From the NCBI GenBank assembly GCA_029931535.1, contig JAQPZY010001419.1, positions 976,001 to 1,040,000 of the forward strand: a stretch of 64,000 bases of DNA. Direction: 5' to 3'. Both the position numbers and the translations under genes were made by a program. The stretch comes from Margaritifera margaritifera. Taxonomy: Eukaryota; Mollusca; Bivalvia; Unionida; Margaritiferidae. A model generated the notes under the pieces. That model searched no databases. It was not told the DNA's origin and worked only from the letters and a program-made list of their open reading frames with translations. Of the stretch, positions 34,612-46,618 are shown piece by piece (within the stretch, counting starts at the first letter, position 1; each line of letters starts with the position of its first letter).

Positions 34612-34709
34612 GTTTGAGGAACAGGGACGAACTACAGTTTCAGTCTTTTTAAAGAATTGATTTAGGAACAGGGACAAACTACAATTTCAGTCTTTTTAAA
34701 GAATTTATT
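34612..34709. repeat. 48-bp direct duplication
   Basis: Two copies of a unit reading GAACAGGGACGAACTACAG, then TTTCAGTCTTTTTAAAGAAT, with few changes. Confidence 0.9.
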
Positions 34710-35062
34710 TAGGATCACTGAATGGTGAAAGTAAAACCTGATTCTTCAGGTGTGGAACTGGAAACACATGTTTTAAACACCTGCAGATAAAAATAATGCA
34801 GCGGCTCATATGTTTTTTTCTACACTAAAGCTTGCATTACGGATGGGTCTGTACTGAGATATATAGATTTGAACACAAGCATGTAGAAATGTAAAATTAT
34901 TGAATTTTGAATAGGGTGGTGTTTCCATACGTTTACTAGTCGATAAGGTCCGTAGCATACAAACGTCATATGTAGGAGTAATGTGTTTGTGTGATTCATT
35001 TATAGCTGCTATTTTTAGGGTTTTGACGTGGGGCAAGGTTATGGAGAGTATCAAATATATAT

Positions 35063-35067
<5 letters not shown>

Positions 35068-35146
<79 letters not shown>
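35068..35146. repeat. (GT)n(GA)n compound microsatellite
   Basis: A GT run to 35110 switches cleanly to GA until 35146, abutting R1 copy 3. Confidence 0.98.
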
Positions 35147-35154
<8 letters not shown>

Positions 35155-35400
35155 TTTTAAGAAGATGCGCAGATATTCTGAACTATTTACGAAACTCTTG
35201 TGATTAAACCCTGTTTCAACTACCAAAAAACGACCATATAATTTAATCAATTGCTATCTCAAAAAACGAAACTGGGTGAGAATAAAAAATTGTTTTGATG
35301 CACATGATATCTGTTAGATACGTCAAATATTTACTTCTTATCAAACAAATGCCGATTTTTTCACTCGAAATAAGCTTGCCTCAGAACTAACCCAAACAAC
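35147..35400 (+). repeat. Dispersed element R1, copy 3, 5' part
   Basis: It starts ACTTACTTCTTTTAAGAAGA then TGCGCAGATATTC, matching copy 4 at 40460. Also present: AAATGCCGATTTTTTCACTCG. Copy 3 is interrupted after about 35400 and resumes at 36640. Confidence 0.75.
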
Positions 35401-36639
35401 ACTTTACTATTATTTATTATTATATGACTTCGAAGTTGTCTGTATTCTGATTGATTAAATCTCCACCCACTGTCTTTGCTAACTCGTTATAGCTCTCTGA
35501 CCTGTGCAAAGCGAAGGTGCTGTAAGATTTCATTATCAGAACTGCCGAATTTCACTGTAGAAACACGTGTTAAATAGCGTTTACCTTCTTCACACAAATT
35601 TTGTTGTTACATCATCAGCCATATTAGTTCATCTAATACTACTTCTGTTTTCAGCCTCGTTTTTCGGTGTGCCATATAAGGACATTGTATCCTTATTTGG
35701 AAACGTAAACATATCGTAGTAAATATACCGTGCTTTGATTCGGACATGTTAATCACTAGAAACGCACATAACAGACCATTTTACATTTTTACATTTCAGT
35801 GCCTTTTTTTTTTTTTTTTTTTTTTGTTTGTTCTCTGCACAAACTCGTAAGAAGCATACGTATCCTTGTTGTTCGCGTGCTGTCATTCAACAATCAATAT
35901 CGTATCGTAGAATATCCAAATATGGTATAGCAAGCCTTATTTGGAAAACGAATTACCGTGAGAATATAGTGTTATCTGTCATGACGGAAAAAGTACAGTT
36001 AGTGTAAACATATCAATATATTTTATCCTACAGGGGCTTAATAACTTGATCATAAGCCAAACTTCCTGAAAAATATAAGTCAACTTCGCTAGTAGATTTT
36101 TACTCAGTTCTTCTTTTTGACTTTGACAATAGTTTTATTTGCTCCGTTGCAAGGTATAGGATCACATGGTCGAGGCTACTACATCGTAGATAGTGTGTAT
36201 TATGCATTACCATCATTAACGAAATGCATTTTCCACTTATCCATCTGTTCGTCCGTCATCCTGCCCGTTTTGTCTGTCCGTGTATGACGTTGAAATGAAA
36301 GTTTTAAAACTACAATTATCGTGGAGAAAGTAAAAATATTTTCCCGAATATATGCTATTTTAAAATTTTTATTTGTTATCATATTCTTATATTAAATTTA
36401 TATCAGCATTTTACCTAGTCAACGCAAAAGCCCATTTGTTGATGCTTCTTTCGGGGGAGATGAAATTATTTTAAAAGATTGTAAAGTGTTGTCTCATTAA
36501 AATTATGGCAAAGAAATATAAAAAAAATTCAAAGCCATATAATGCAACAAGCACGGACTTCATTTCGATTGCTATGGCTTTGGTGAATATCGTTTTTCTG
36601 GGTTGATAAATCCTTGTAGCAACCTCATAGAAAGTCAAT
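35401..36639. other. About 1.2 kb interrupting R1 copy 3
   Basis: Sequence absent from the other R1 copies, including a T-run (35807-35825). No terminal repeats or coding region were recognised, so its nature is unknown. Confidence 0.45.
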
Positions 36640-37510
36640 AATTGTATAATATAATCCGTGGGTCGTAGCTCATTTTTGAGTTGAGGGTATTACTTTTTTC
36701 TAATATCATTCGATTGTACATGAAATAACCTACTTGTGTTGGTGTGCCGTAAAACAACAAACCAATCAATCGTATGAAAACTCTTTTTCGCGCACCACTT
36801 CAGTTGAATGGTTTTTTTTAAATATGAAGTTACCCTTTAAAATGCCTTAAAATACAACTAATTATACCATGAAATCATTTTACAAATTTAAAACAATAAG
36901 GTCAAAGTTCAGGGCGGCCAGAACCATATCACACGTGGATATTGTCCCCAGATACCACGTGAGAGTAGGGCAGTTGTTCTCACCTGGTGGTACTTAGATT
37001 GCCTCACTCTTCGCGGACCTTACACTTTTCAAATTGATTTCAATTCTGTATAAAGCCGTATTTTCCAACATTTCGAAACCATGGTGTAGTAATATTTGCA
37101 TATGAAAGATAATTTCCATAACTGCAGAAGTTTCTTTCCTTCGTGTTATGTATAGATCATTCATAAATTCACACAGAGATTGATCAACGGTTTGAGTAAA
37201 TAACACTACGCGATAGGGTATTATCAATATGAAAAAAAAAAAAAGAATTTTAAAAGATCAGGGAAGAAAATTTCCAAGAACGTGTTTCGAGTTCATTGCA
37301 TGCAGTACATTCAACATATATGTGTCTATTCTTCTCGCGCACGAGAAATCTATTAAAATACGCACGTATCGAATATTGTTTCTTACGTTTTTTTTTTCTT
37401 TTGTTTTCTTCATAACAGTCACCCTCGAATTGTAAATGTCGACTAGTGGTCTGATAGTAGCTTTTACATACTGTTTTCATTGCACCAACCACCACCCGCA
37501 ATTCTTTTGT
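36640..37510 (+). repeat. Dispersed element R1, copy 3, 3' part
   Basis: It carries the perfect DR1-like AGGTCAAAGTTCA (36899-36911), CCACGTGAGAG, TTGCCTCACTCTTCGCGG, TGTATAAAG (37048-37056), ATTTGCAT (37094-37101) and the distal CGCGCACGAGAAATC block. A SINE tail (GTGTTGGTGTGCCGTAAAAC, 36735-36754) is inserted within it. Confidence 0.85.
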
Positions 37511-37975
37511 GTGCTCATATTTGACGCTGACGGACCTCTTAATCGAAATTAAGTAACCATGCAGTATTTATCATTGTGGACAATAAATGAAATTTGACAA
37601 TTTACATGAAGATCATTTAGTCTGGGTTGCTAGATATATCAACTTTAACAGTATAACTCGTACAACTGGCAATGTCCCTCGCTCGAGCTAAACTATAAAT
37701 TGAGTGGGTACATCCTACGGACTTTTCCGACAAAAGTATTAAGCCAAATTTTAAAAAAAAATGTAACGACCAACCTTATTAAGTAGAGTACCCAATTATT
37801 TTAGGCATGTAAATTAATTTTAAGTTTGTTACAAATATGATTTGTAGTCGAAGACGGCAAATGCTAAGAAAATTCCTGTACAAATGGGCGCCATTTTTAC
37901 AATTGATTGTGGGTAAATTTCCGGCATGAGTGTGGATAAAACTGGTGGTTTCATGATACACCTTGACTAACTTAC

Positions 37976-38188
37976 CAGTACAATCCATGAAAACACTGTC
38001 AAAAGTATATCAGTACAATCCATGAAAACACTGTCAAAAGTATACCAGTACAATCCATGAAAACACTGTCAAAAGTATACCAGTACAATCCATGAAAACA
38101 CTGTCAAAAGTATACCAATACAATCCATGATATCACTGTCAAAAGTATACCAGTACAATCCATGAAAACACTGTCAAAAGTATACCAG
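37976..38188. repeat. 35-bp minisatellite, 6 copies
   Basis: The unit starts CAGTACAATCCATGAAAACA and ends CTGTCAAAAGTATAC. Nearly identical copies lie inside repeat R3 copy B. Confidence 0.97.
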
Positions 38189-38402
38189 TTATACCCACAA
38201 TATCTGGCGTTTAGCTGGTATCCGGTCAAAACTGGAAGCGTGGCACACCGTCAGTGTATGTATTGAGTAAAATGATTCCTTCTAACTACGTAATTATACA
38301 AGTTACAAGTTTAATTTATAAATCAATTTAAACTAATAGAATATTTCAAAATCAAATCAAAGTGTTGGTAAGCTTATGAGCTTAGTACACACACACACAC
38401 AC

Positions 38403-38405
<3 letters not shown>

Positions 38406-38475
<70 letters not shown>
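38406..38475. repeat. (TA)n microsatellite
   Basis: About 35 TA units inside repeat R3 copy B, preceded by a short CA run. Confidence 0.98.
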
Positions 38476-38479
<4 letters not shown>

Positions 38480-38950
38480 CATATATGTCCTACATGTACA
38501 CAGGTAATAAAAATGAGTTGCCCATTATACCCCACATTGATATGCAGAATTTTCCAAACATTCTTGTAGCTACTGTAGTAACTCTTTTACCTCAGAATGA
38601 AACACACACATACGGACACATAAACAAACGCACAAATGCAAAGATATGACTTGAAATACTTGTAAATGTATTAAATGAGTGCGGAATTTTTATAATAAGT
38701 TGTAACATTTCATTAATGTATTTATTTATTTGTTCACGAGGTGGGCGAATGTGGAAGGTTTTTTTTTTTTTTAAATTTTCCATGCACGCTGATTTTTAGT
38801 CCGCACCATATTCTGTTGATGGCAAATAATGTTTCCCATGTCCATCCGTCCGTCCTTCGGTCTCATACGCTCTGTAATTTTTTAAGTGATTTATTGACTG
38901 AAACAAAATTTGATCTTAATGTGGAGAAGACCGCGATCAAGTTAGAGTTT

Positions 38951-40370
38951 CACCTTTTATCCTTTATTTTTTCAGAGTTATCTCCCTTCGACTTCGAAAT
39001 TTGTTTACTCTTCAGTCCTATGTAATTACTGTATAAATTGGAAACGTAATTGGTATCGAACTTAATATAAATAGGGCTTGTGTCATATTCCGTAAATCTG
39101 ATTGAAATTTGGACCGTATTTGGCTTAAAGTTTATCTTTACATTTGAAACCAAGGTTTCTTTAGCTATATTACCTTCGTAAGGACCTCGTGTCCTCGGAA
39201 CTCAATTCCTTTTTTACTTTATCATTTTATTGTCCGTATCTGCTCATGAAAAAGGTAACGAAAACCTTCATAACATTTAATTTCGGACAATAAATCTGAA
39301 ATGTTTGCTTTTAATCACCTGCGTTCATTTATAACGAATATTTTCATGCTCTGTATGTTTCATTCTACAAAATGACATCAGTAATACATCAGTCCATCCA
39401 TATATCTATCCACCAACCATTCCATCCATCACTCCATCCGTGCATTACCGTACAAACGATCACAATATATTATTTTGGGCTAAATTTCAAAGAAATTAAT
39501 TGCAAGATACGGGCTTTTATATTTTGCAATTCATTCACATGCTGAGATTTGCATAAGGTGCAAATTTTCACATGTGTAAATGCCCCTTTGGAAATGGGGC
39601 AAGTTTACACATCATGCAAATTGACACACGTGTGCAAATCCCTACACGCGGCAGAATTTACATTCCTATGTAATTACACACATATTGAAACCGTTGCATG
39701 TGAACGGGTATTACTAGCCGGGGTTTCAATATCTCGTAACATGGTCTCTGGAATTTATAACTTTTTCAAGTCTCCTGCTAGTGTTATTGTCAAAGTTTCT
39801 ATGTAGCCTGCAGTGATGTATGACTATATTGCCTGCATATCAACTATTAGATCATGACAGAATCTAATTATATGCTTGGATCTTCTGATTCTGAGTTCAG
39901 TATATACGACGCATTTTCATTCAATTTGATGTCACATTGTCATGAACATTTTAAATTATCCACGATATCCTGTTTTCAGACATAAGACCTTGTAGTGTGC
40001 AAAGGGCAACGTCATCTTGAAAAATCAGTTGGAAATTTTAGATTTTTAAACGACAGCAAAATATAAATGCTTGTCCAATGTACCTACTCCGTGGTACCTA
40101 ATACGTCCCAGAAACATGTCAGGTAGTCAGACGTTATTTCCACGACGTTCAATTCACTTTGGTCTATACATTTCTTCTATATCTCCCACATGCACAACTG
40201 GTTTTCACTAGTCATAATAGCAAAGTATTCTAACATTTTAATCGAAAAATATTCTAAAATTTAGAAATATGGTTGGCTTTTCAATAGTCTTCTCTTGACA
40301 TGTTCTCGAAAGTAAGCCTTTAAAATTAGATTGCCAAATATTGTTATATTGTATTAATGTATTCATGTCT

Positions 40371-40377
<7 letters not shown>
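38951..40377. other. About 1.4 kb without recognised content
   Basis: Non-coding. It includes a CCATCCATCACTCCATCCG low-complexity patch near 39420. No domain-bearing ORF was found. Confidence 0.45.

Positions 40378-40445
<68 letters not shown>
40378..40445. repeat. (GA)n microsatellite
   Basis: About 34 GA units abutting the 5' end of R1 copy 4. Confidence 0.99.
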
Positions 40446-40447
<2 letters not shown>

Positions 40448-40449
40448 TG

Positions 40450-42110
40450 AAGCGATAGATTTACTTCTTTGTAGAAGATACGCAGATATTCAAATAATTG
40501 TACAAAAACTCAATGCCATGTATCAGCTAAGACAAAACGAGTGTATTATTTTCTCAATACTACATCGTAAAGGACGAAATCTTATCAGACTCGTAAGTTC
40601 GTTTTGATGTACATCTTATCTTTTGCATACTTCAACAATTATTTTATAACATACACCGATGTTTTTACTCGAAAATCAATTTTCCTAACAAATAAGCCGT
40701 GCAACTCTTTACCAATGTTGAATATAAGCCGTGCAAACTATTTACCAATGTTGAATATATGCCGTGCAACTCTTTACCAATGTTGAATATAAGCCGTGCA
40801 ACTCTTTACCAATGTTGAATATAAGCCGTGCAACTCTTTACCAATGTTAAATATAAGCCGTGCAACTCTTTACCAATGTTGAATATAAGCCGTGCAACTC
40901 TTTACCAATGTTAAATATAAGCCGTGCAACTCTTTACCAATGTTGAATATAAGCCGTGCAACTCTTTACCAATGTTGAATATAAGCCATGCAACTCTTTA
41001 CCAATGTTGAATATAAGCCGTGCAACTCTTTACCAATGTTAAATATAAGCCGTGCAACTCTTTACCAATGTTGAATATAAGCCATGCAACTATTTACCAA
41101 TGTTGAATATAAGCCGTGCAACTCTTTACCAATGTTGAATATAAGCCGTGCAACTCTTTACCAATGTTGAATATAAGCCGTGCAACTCTTTACCAATGTT
41201 AAATATAAGCCGTGCAACTCTTTACCAATGTTGAATATAAGCCGTGCAACTCTTTACCAATGATGAATATAAGCCGTGCAAGTATTTACCAATGTTGAAT
41301 ATAAGCCGTGGCTCAAAAATGTGGACATAATCAAGGTATTTTGTTTTCCAGTATGATTCTCGCGCACGTCTTCAATTGATTTTTAAATTGTATTTTATTG
41401 CTAGGATATTAAAGTACGATTTAAAATGGTTTAAAATACAACGTATTATTCCATTACAAATTTAGCAAAAAAGTAAAGTCAAAGTTCAGAGCGGACAGAA
41501 CCTTATCAGACGTGGATATTGCCCCCAGATAACCACGTCAGAAGGCGTGCAGTCCCTACTTGCCATTGTGTCGCCTTGGACTTTTCGGTCCTCCACACCC
41601 GCACTTAGATTGCCTCGCTCATCACGGACCTTACCCTTAATACAGCGATTTGCAACTCTATATAAGGCGTTATGTTCAGATGTTCGATACCGTGTTGCAG
41701 TACTATTTGCATATGAAAGATAATTTCGATTACTGCAAAAGTTGCTTACCTTCATGCTATGTATAGATCGTTCAGGCTTTCGTTGAGAGAGTAATCAACA
41801 CTTTAAGTAGTTAACATTAGGCGATAAGGTACTATTAACAGAAAAACAAAGAAAGAAGAATGCGAAGAACGAGTCGAGAGTTAGTTGCATTTAACATGTT
41901 CCGGTGTATTCCTATCGCGCATGAGTGATCTGTTAAAATACGCATTACCTTCACCTTGTTTTTGTTTAACCTAGTTTCTTTCTTTTCTTTATAACCAAAC
42001 GGTTACACTCGAACTGCAAGTGTGTACGAGTCCAGACCGAATGGTGAGACTAGCTTTGGCATACTATTTTCTTTGCCCATTCGCCACTCGTGAAAATACT
42101 GAGTTTTTCT
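40450..42110 (+). repeat. Dispersed element R1, copy 4 (longest)
   Basis: It starts like copy 3 (TTTACTTCTTTGTAGAAGAT). It carries a DR1-like AAGTCAAAGTTCA (one mismatch) near 41477, GCCTCGCTCATCACGGACC, TATATAAGG (41659-41667), ATTTGCAT (41705-41712), and the distal GAGTCCAGACCGAATGGTGA end. Its middle is expanded by a 32-bp minisatellite. No protein was recognised. Confidence 0.85.
40691..41311. repeat. 32-bp minisatellite, about 19 copies
   Basis: Unit AATATAAGCCGTGCAACTCT then TTACCAATGTTG. Copies differ by one or two bases. The single-copy equivalent (AATAAGCCGCATAATAATTG) is present in R1 copy 1 near 13428. Confidence 0.98.
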
Positions 42111-42599
42111 CCCACTAGATGAAATATATCCGTTATGCATTCGTTTCAAGCAAATATCCTCTCTATAGCCTGAATAAACAGTAAACAGTCGTGATTCGCA
42201 TAGCTTTCACGCTTCAATGATTATTGAATACTATCACCCCTGAGGAGCTTATATGGTTTATTGTCATAAAGGTGATTAAAAGGTAAAGGAGGTCACCATT
42301 CAATAAATTACTTAACTGATTGACAATAGCTAGGGTGATTTGTATTGATTAGCATTGCCGTGGAGAATCCCATTATGCTAATTTACATAGATAAGTACAT
42401 GAAGTGGAACAACCCAATTCGTTGGAAGTTAGGTAAATCAGTGATGCGTGTTGAAGAAACAAAAGTTGTTACACTCTGTTGCCTTGCATGAGACTAATGA
42501 GATCATCTTTGTGAAAGATTTTTGGCTAGTTGTGATCAGCGGCAAAGTTTCTTTAAAGTCGGATTTCACTTTATACCTGTGATCATAACAAGTAAAGTG
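42111..42599. other. No gene recognised
   Basis: Sequence upstream of the hAT relic. No earlier part of the transposase could be read. Confidence 0.45.
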
Positions 42600-42639
42600 T
42601 GATTATTTCGGTAGTTGGAATGGTACTGTTTGGAGAAGT

Positions 42640-42950
42640 ACGGAAATTTCATTCTTTCAAGGCAACATGTCGAAACACAGCTGTCATCTGCCATCAGCAA
42701 TGCCAAACTTTGACAATTAGTGTGGTCATTTCATGTTTGACACTCCCTCACAGCAATGCAGCTGCTGAAAGATCATTTTCAGTGCTCATAAAAATTCAGC
42801 AAGATCTTCAGGGAAGTTTGAACAACAGTACCATCCAGTCTCTAAAGAGGTGCCAAGATTAACAATAAAAAAAACTTGCATCACCTTCGAACCCTCTAAC
42901 GAAGTAGTGAGAGCAGGAAAGTCTGCATCTGCAAGATAATGCTATACTCC
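42640..42950 (+). pseudogene. hAT transposase C-terminal (dimerisation) relic
   Basis: Plus-strand frame reads TLPHSNAAAERSFSVLIKIQ followed by QDLQGSLNNSTIQSL, the hallmark of the hAT family C-terminal dimerisation domain (Pro-x-Ser-Asn-Ala-x-x-Glu-Arg-x-Phe-Ser, then the K/Q-x-D-x-R-x-x-L region). After a frameshift near 42850 the reading continues as TCITFEPSNEVVRAGKSAS, matching the tail of the same domain. The DDE core and BED finger were not found. It is a decayed fragment, not an active transposase. It is unrelated in sequence to the hAT MITE ends at 3507 and 61597, as far as can be read. Confidence 0.85.
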
Positions 42951-43594
<644 letters not shown>

Positions 43595-43689
43595 ATTTAT
43601 AGACCAAACTTTTGAATGATGATAACATTACAGGCCTTTTGAGTGATTGTGTTCTTCAGAGCTGTCAAACATCGTCCCAAATACCTTAA

Positions 43690-43775
43690 CTATGCACTAC
43701 AGACAAGGCGATGCGTGCCGTAACCCGCGGATCCAGGTTCGAATCTCCGTAGAGTACGAATTTAAATTCTCTAAC
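43690..43775 (+). mobile_element. tRNA-derived SINE head fragment (weak)
   Basis: A B-box-like GGTTCGAATCTCC (43737-43749) follows a tRNA-like spacing from GCGATGCGTGCCGTAAC. The A box is degenerate. Confidence 0.3.
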
Positions 43776-43884
43776 CTGTATGGTAATATTATTTATTCGT
43801 ATTTAAAAATTCTGCTAATGTTATCAAGCATTATCCTGTAGGATCCAGGGATAGCACTTTCCGTTCTGTTTAGCGTATATTTGT

Positions 43885-44539
<655 letters not shown>

Positions 44540-44559
44540 CTGGCTGTAGTTTTGATAAG

Positions 44560-44885
44560 ATTGCATTAGGAAGGTTAGACGTTTTCATTTAGGCCGAACT
44601 CCCCATGAGTTTTCAATTGAAGTATCCAGTATCGTTCCTTACGTGTGTGTTCTATATCGGTACACCTCAGGTTAGAATCAATCGGTAGCACCTTGAGGAA
44701 CTCGACTGAATGCCCAGTCGAGTTGTAGTGGTTGGCGAGTTTCGCGTTGAATTTGTTGCGAATGTGGCTCTTGTGGGTTATTCATTCGTTTTCTGAAATC
44801 AACGGTTTCGCCAACATATTGAGTGCCACAGATTTTGCATGTTAGAAGATAGATCACATTTTTGGTTCGACATCCTAACTTCTGA
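44560..44885 (-). pseudogene. Penelope-like element GIY-YIG endonuclease relic
   Basis: Minus-strand frame reads CRTKNVIYLLTCKICGTQYV then GETVDFRKRMN. After one frameshift (near 44765) it continues as THKSHIRNKFN, LANHYNSTGHSVEFLKVL, and RKERYWILQLKTHGEFGLN. The CxxKNVIYLLxCxxC lead, the Q-Y-V-G-E-T strand, the Arg after it, the H-Y/F-N...G-H-S block and the R-E-x-Y-W-I helix are the GIY-YIG nuclease of Penelope-like retroelements. There it follows the reverse transcriptase and nicks target DNA. No reverse transcriptase was found upstream (toward 45000), where a 38-bp minisatellite begins. The copy is 5'-truncated and frameshifted but otherwise well preserved. Confidence 0.85.
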
Positions 44886-45004
44886 TTGATAGTGTAGCTA
44901 ACTCTTGTGTATATTTATGAATTTTACATCTTTGTATTTTTGCTAGGCGCCGATAAGCTTTATTTGTAATAAAGATTCTATGCAAGATTCAGTAGGAGTT
45001 AATA

Positions 45005-45345
45005 CATGAACAGTAGGTTTTTCTCGGCTACAATCCCTAATTAATGAACAGTAGGTTTTTCTCGGCTACAATCCCTAATTTTATGAACAGTAAGTTTTTC
45101 TCGGCTACAATCCCTAATTCATGAACAGTAAGTTTTTCTTGGCTACAATCCCTAATTCATGAACAGTACATTTTTCTAGGCTACAATCCCTAATTCATGA
45201 ACAGTAGGTTTTTCTCGGCTACAATCCCTAATTCATGAACAGTAAGTTTTTCTCGGCTACAATCCCTAATTCATGAACAGTAAGTTTTTCTCGGCTACAA
45301 TCCCTAATTCATGAACAGTAAGTTTTTCTCAGCTACAATCCCTAA
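45005..45345. repeat. 38-bp minisatellite, 9 copies
   Basis: Unit ATGAACAGTAGGTTTTTCTC then GGCTACAATCCCTAATTC. Near-identical copies directly upstream (minus sense) of the Penelope relic. Confidence 0.97.
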
Positions 45346-46027
45346 ATCTACACTACAGTAACCAGTTTTGTACTGCTAATAATGCATTGAAGAGAACACA
45401 GAAAACTTCGATTGACCTTAAATAACAATCACCACTAAGTAGCGATCTGAAAACATTTTGCTTCAGAATCAGAACGATTATCAGAGTGCCATTCTGGAAA
45501 CATGCTTTACATGTGCCGAGCCCGTTGTCCTAAGCATGATTGTTACATCAGAAAGAACTGGTCATCCTAATATTGTCAAGAGTACGCGAAGAACAGTGAA
45601 ACCTGTCTATAACACACTCATGGGACCTTGACATTTTGTCCTTTATGGTCAGGTGGACCTCATACATAGGTGAAATATGTACATGAACTTAAGTAAATGT
45701 GTTTACATCGCTTAACGTTACCCTTTATGAGCAGGTGTCCATAAATGTATATCCTTTTGTAGGTCAATACGAACTTGGATTCCATTATATCATAGAAGTT
45801 CAAAACAATAAGGCGCGATATCTACATTTTTCAAACAATATTGCCATTAGATATAAAATCTTGTAATGCTTTGTAAGATCAACGCTTTCTTTTGTGTTTA
45901 TTATTGGTCTTTATTATTTCTCTTTTGCAATTTCCTTCGACAAAGATTCGCCTTGGCGCATCGAAAGCGTCTATGCTAATTAAAAACTAGTTTGCTCTGT
46001 TCGTTGTCAGTTTTATTACATACACAT
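45346..46027. other. No gene; possible degraded repeat at 45590-45740
   Basis: CAGTGAAACCTGTCTATAAC (45594-45613) with later CTTTATGGTCAGG and CTTTATGAGCAGGTGTCC resembles a diverged short-period repeat. Similar wording occurs at 54050-54180. No coding content was seen. Confidence 0.35.
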
Positions 46028-46064
46028 AGTGTGTGTGTGTGTGTGTGTGTGTTTGTGTGTGTGT
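46028..46064. repeat. (GT)n microsatellite
   Basis: About 18 GT units with one interruption. Confidence 0.97.
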
Positions 46065-46330
46065 GAAGATTTAAAATACTAAAAATGCTCCCTACGATCG
46101 ATGGATAGTTTAAGTCTCAGCCATTGTGTAATGCAGAATGACCGGCTAATTTTGAACGGATATTAATAAACAACTTAACACTAAAATGGTGGTACACTTT
46201 TTTTTGTTGTTGTAAATTTTGCTCTAGGTATTATCCTTTTGACTAGTCCATCTGAGTGACATAGACCGACAACCGGATGAGTGTAACTTCCCGCTATTGT
46301 AGTGCAAACGCCCTTATCAGTTTCCGTTCA

Positions 46331-46618
46331 TATGAATCGGTGACACTTAATGCTAACAAGTATTTGTGCCCAGTAATATAAAATCAGTGACACTTAATGC
46401 TAATAAGTACTTGTGTCCAGCGATCATGAATCGGTCACACTTAATGCTAACAAGTATTTGTGTCCAGCGATCATGAATCGGTCACAATTAATGCCAACAA
46501 GTATTTGTGTCAATCGATCATGAATCGATCACACTTAATGCTAACAAGTATTTGTGTCCAGCGATCATGAATCGGTCACACTTAATGCCAACAAGTATTT
46601 GTGTCCAGCGATCATGAA
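46331..46618. repeat. 47-bp minisatellite, 6 copies
   Basis: Unit blocks are ATGAATCGGTCACACTTAAT, GCTAACAAGTATTTGTG and TCCAGCGATC. Copy similarity is high. Confidence 0.96.

Larger units (their letters stand above)
37740..38950 (-). repeat. Dispersed repeat R3, copy B (longest)
   Basis: 37740-38290 matches copy A (10785-11160) inverted, and 38280-38950 matches copy C (29905-30530). It therefore bridges the two partial copies. It contains a 35-bp minisatellite and a (CA)n(TA)n tract (38390-38475). Confidence 0.85.

Noticed and set aside
39400..39450. CCATCCATC repeats as a possible telomere-like or satellite sequence
   Set aside because: Too short and irregular. It is simple low-complexity sequence.
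41486..41755. 89-codon minus frame in R1 copy 4
   Set aside because: Other R1 copies do not keep the frame, and the sequence is better explained by the conserved nucleotide motifs.
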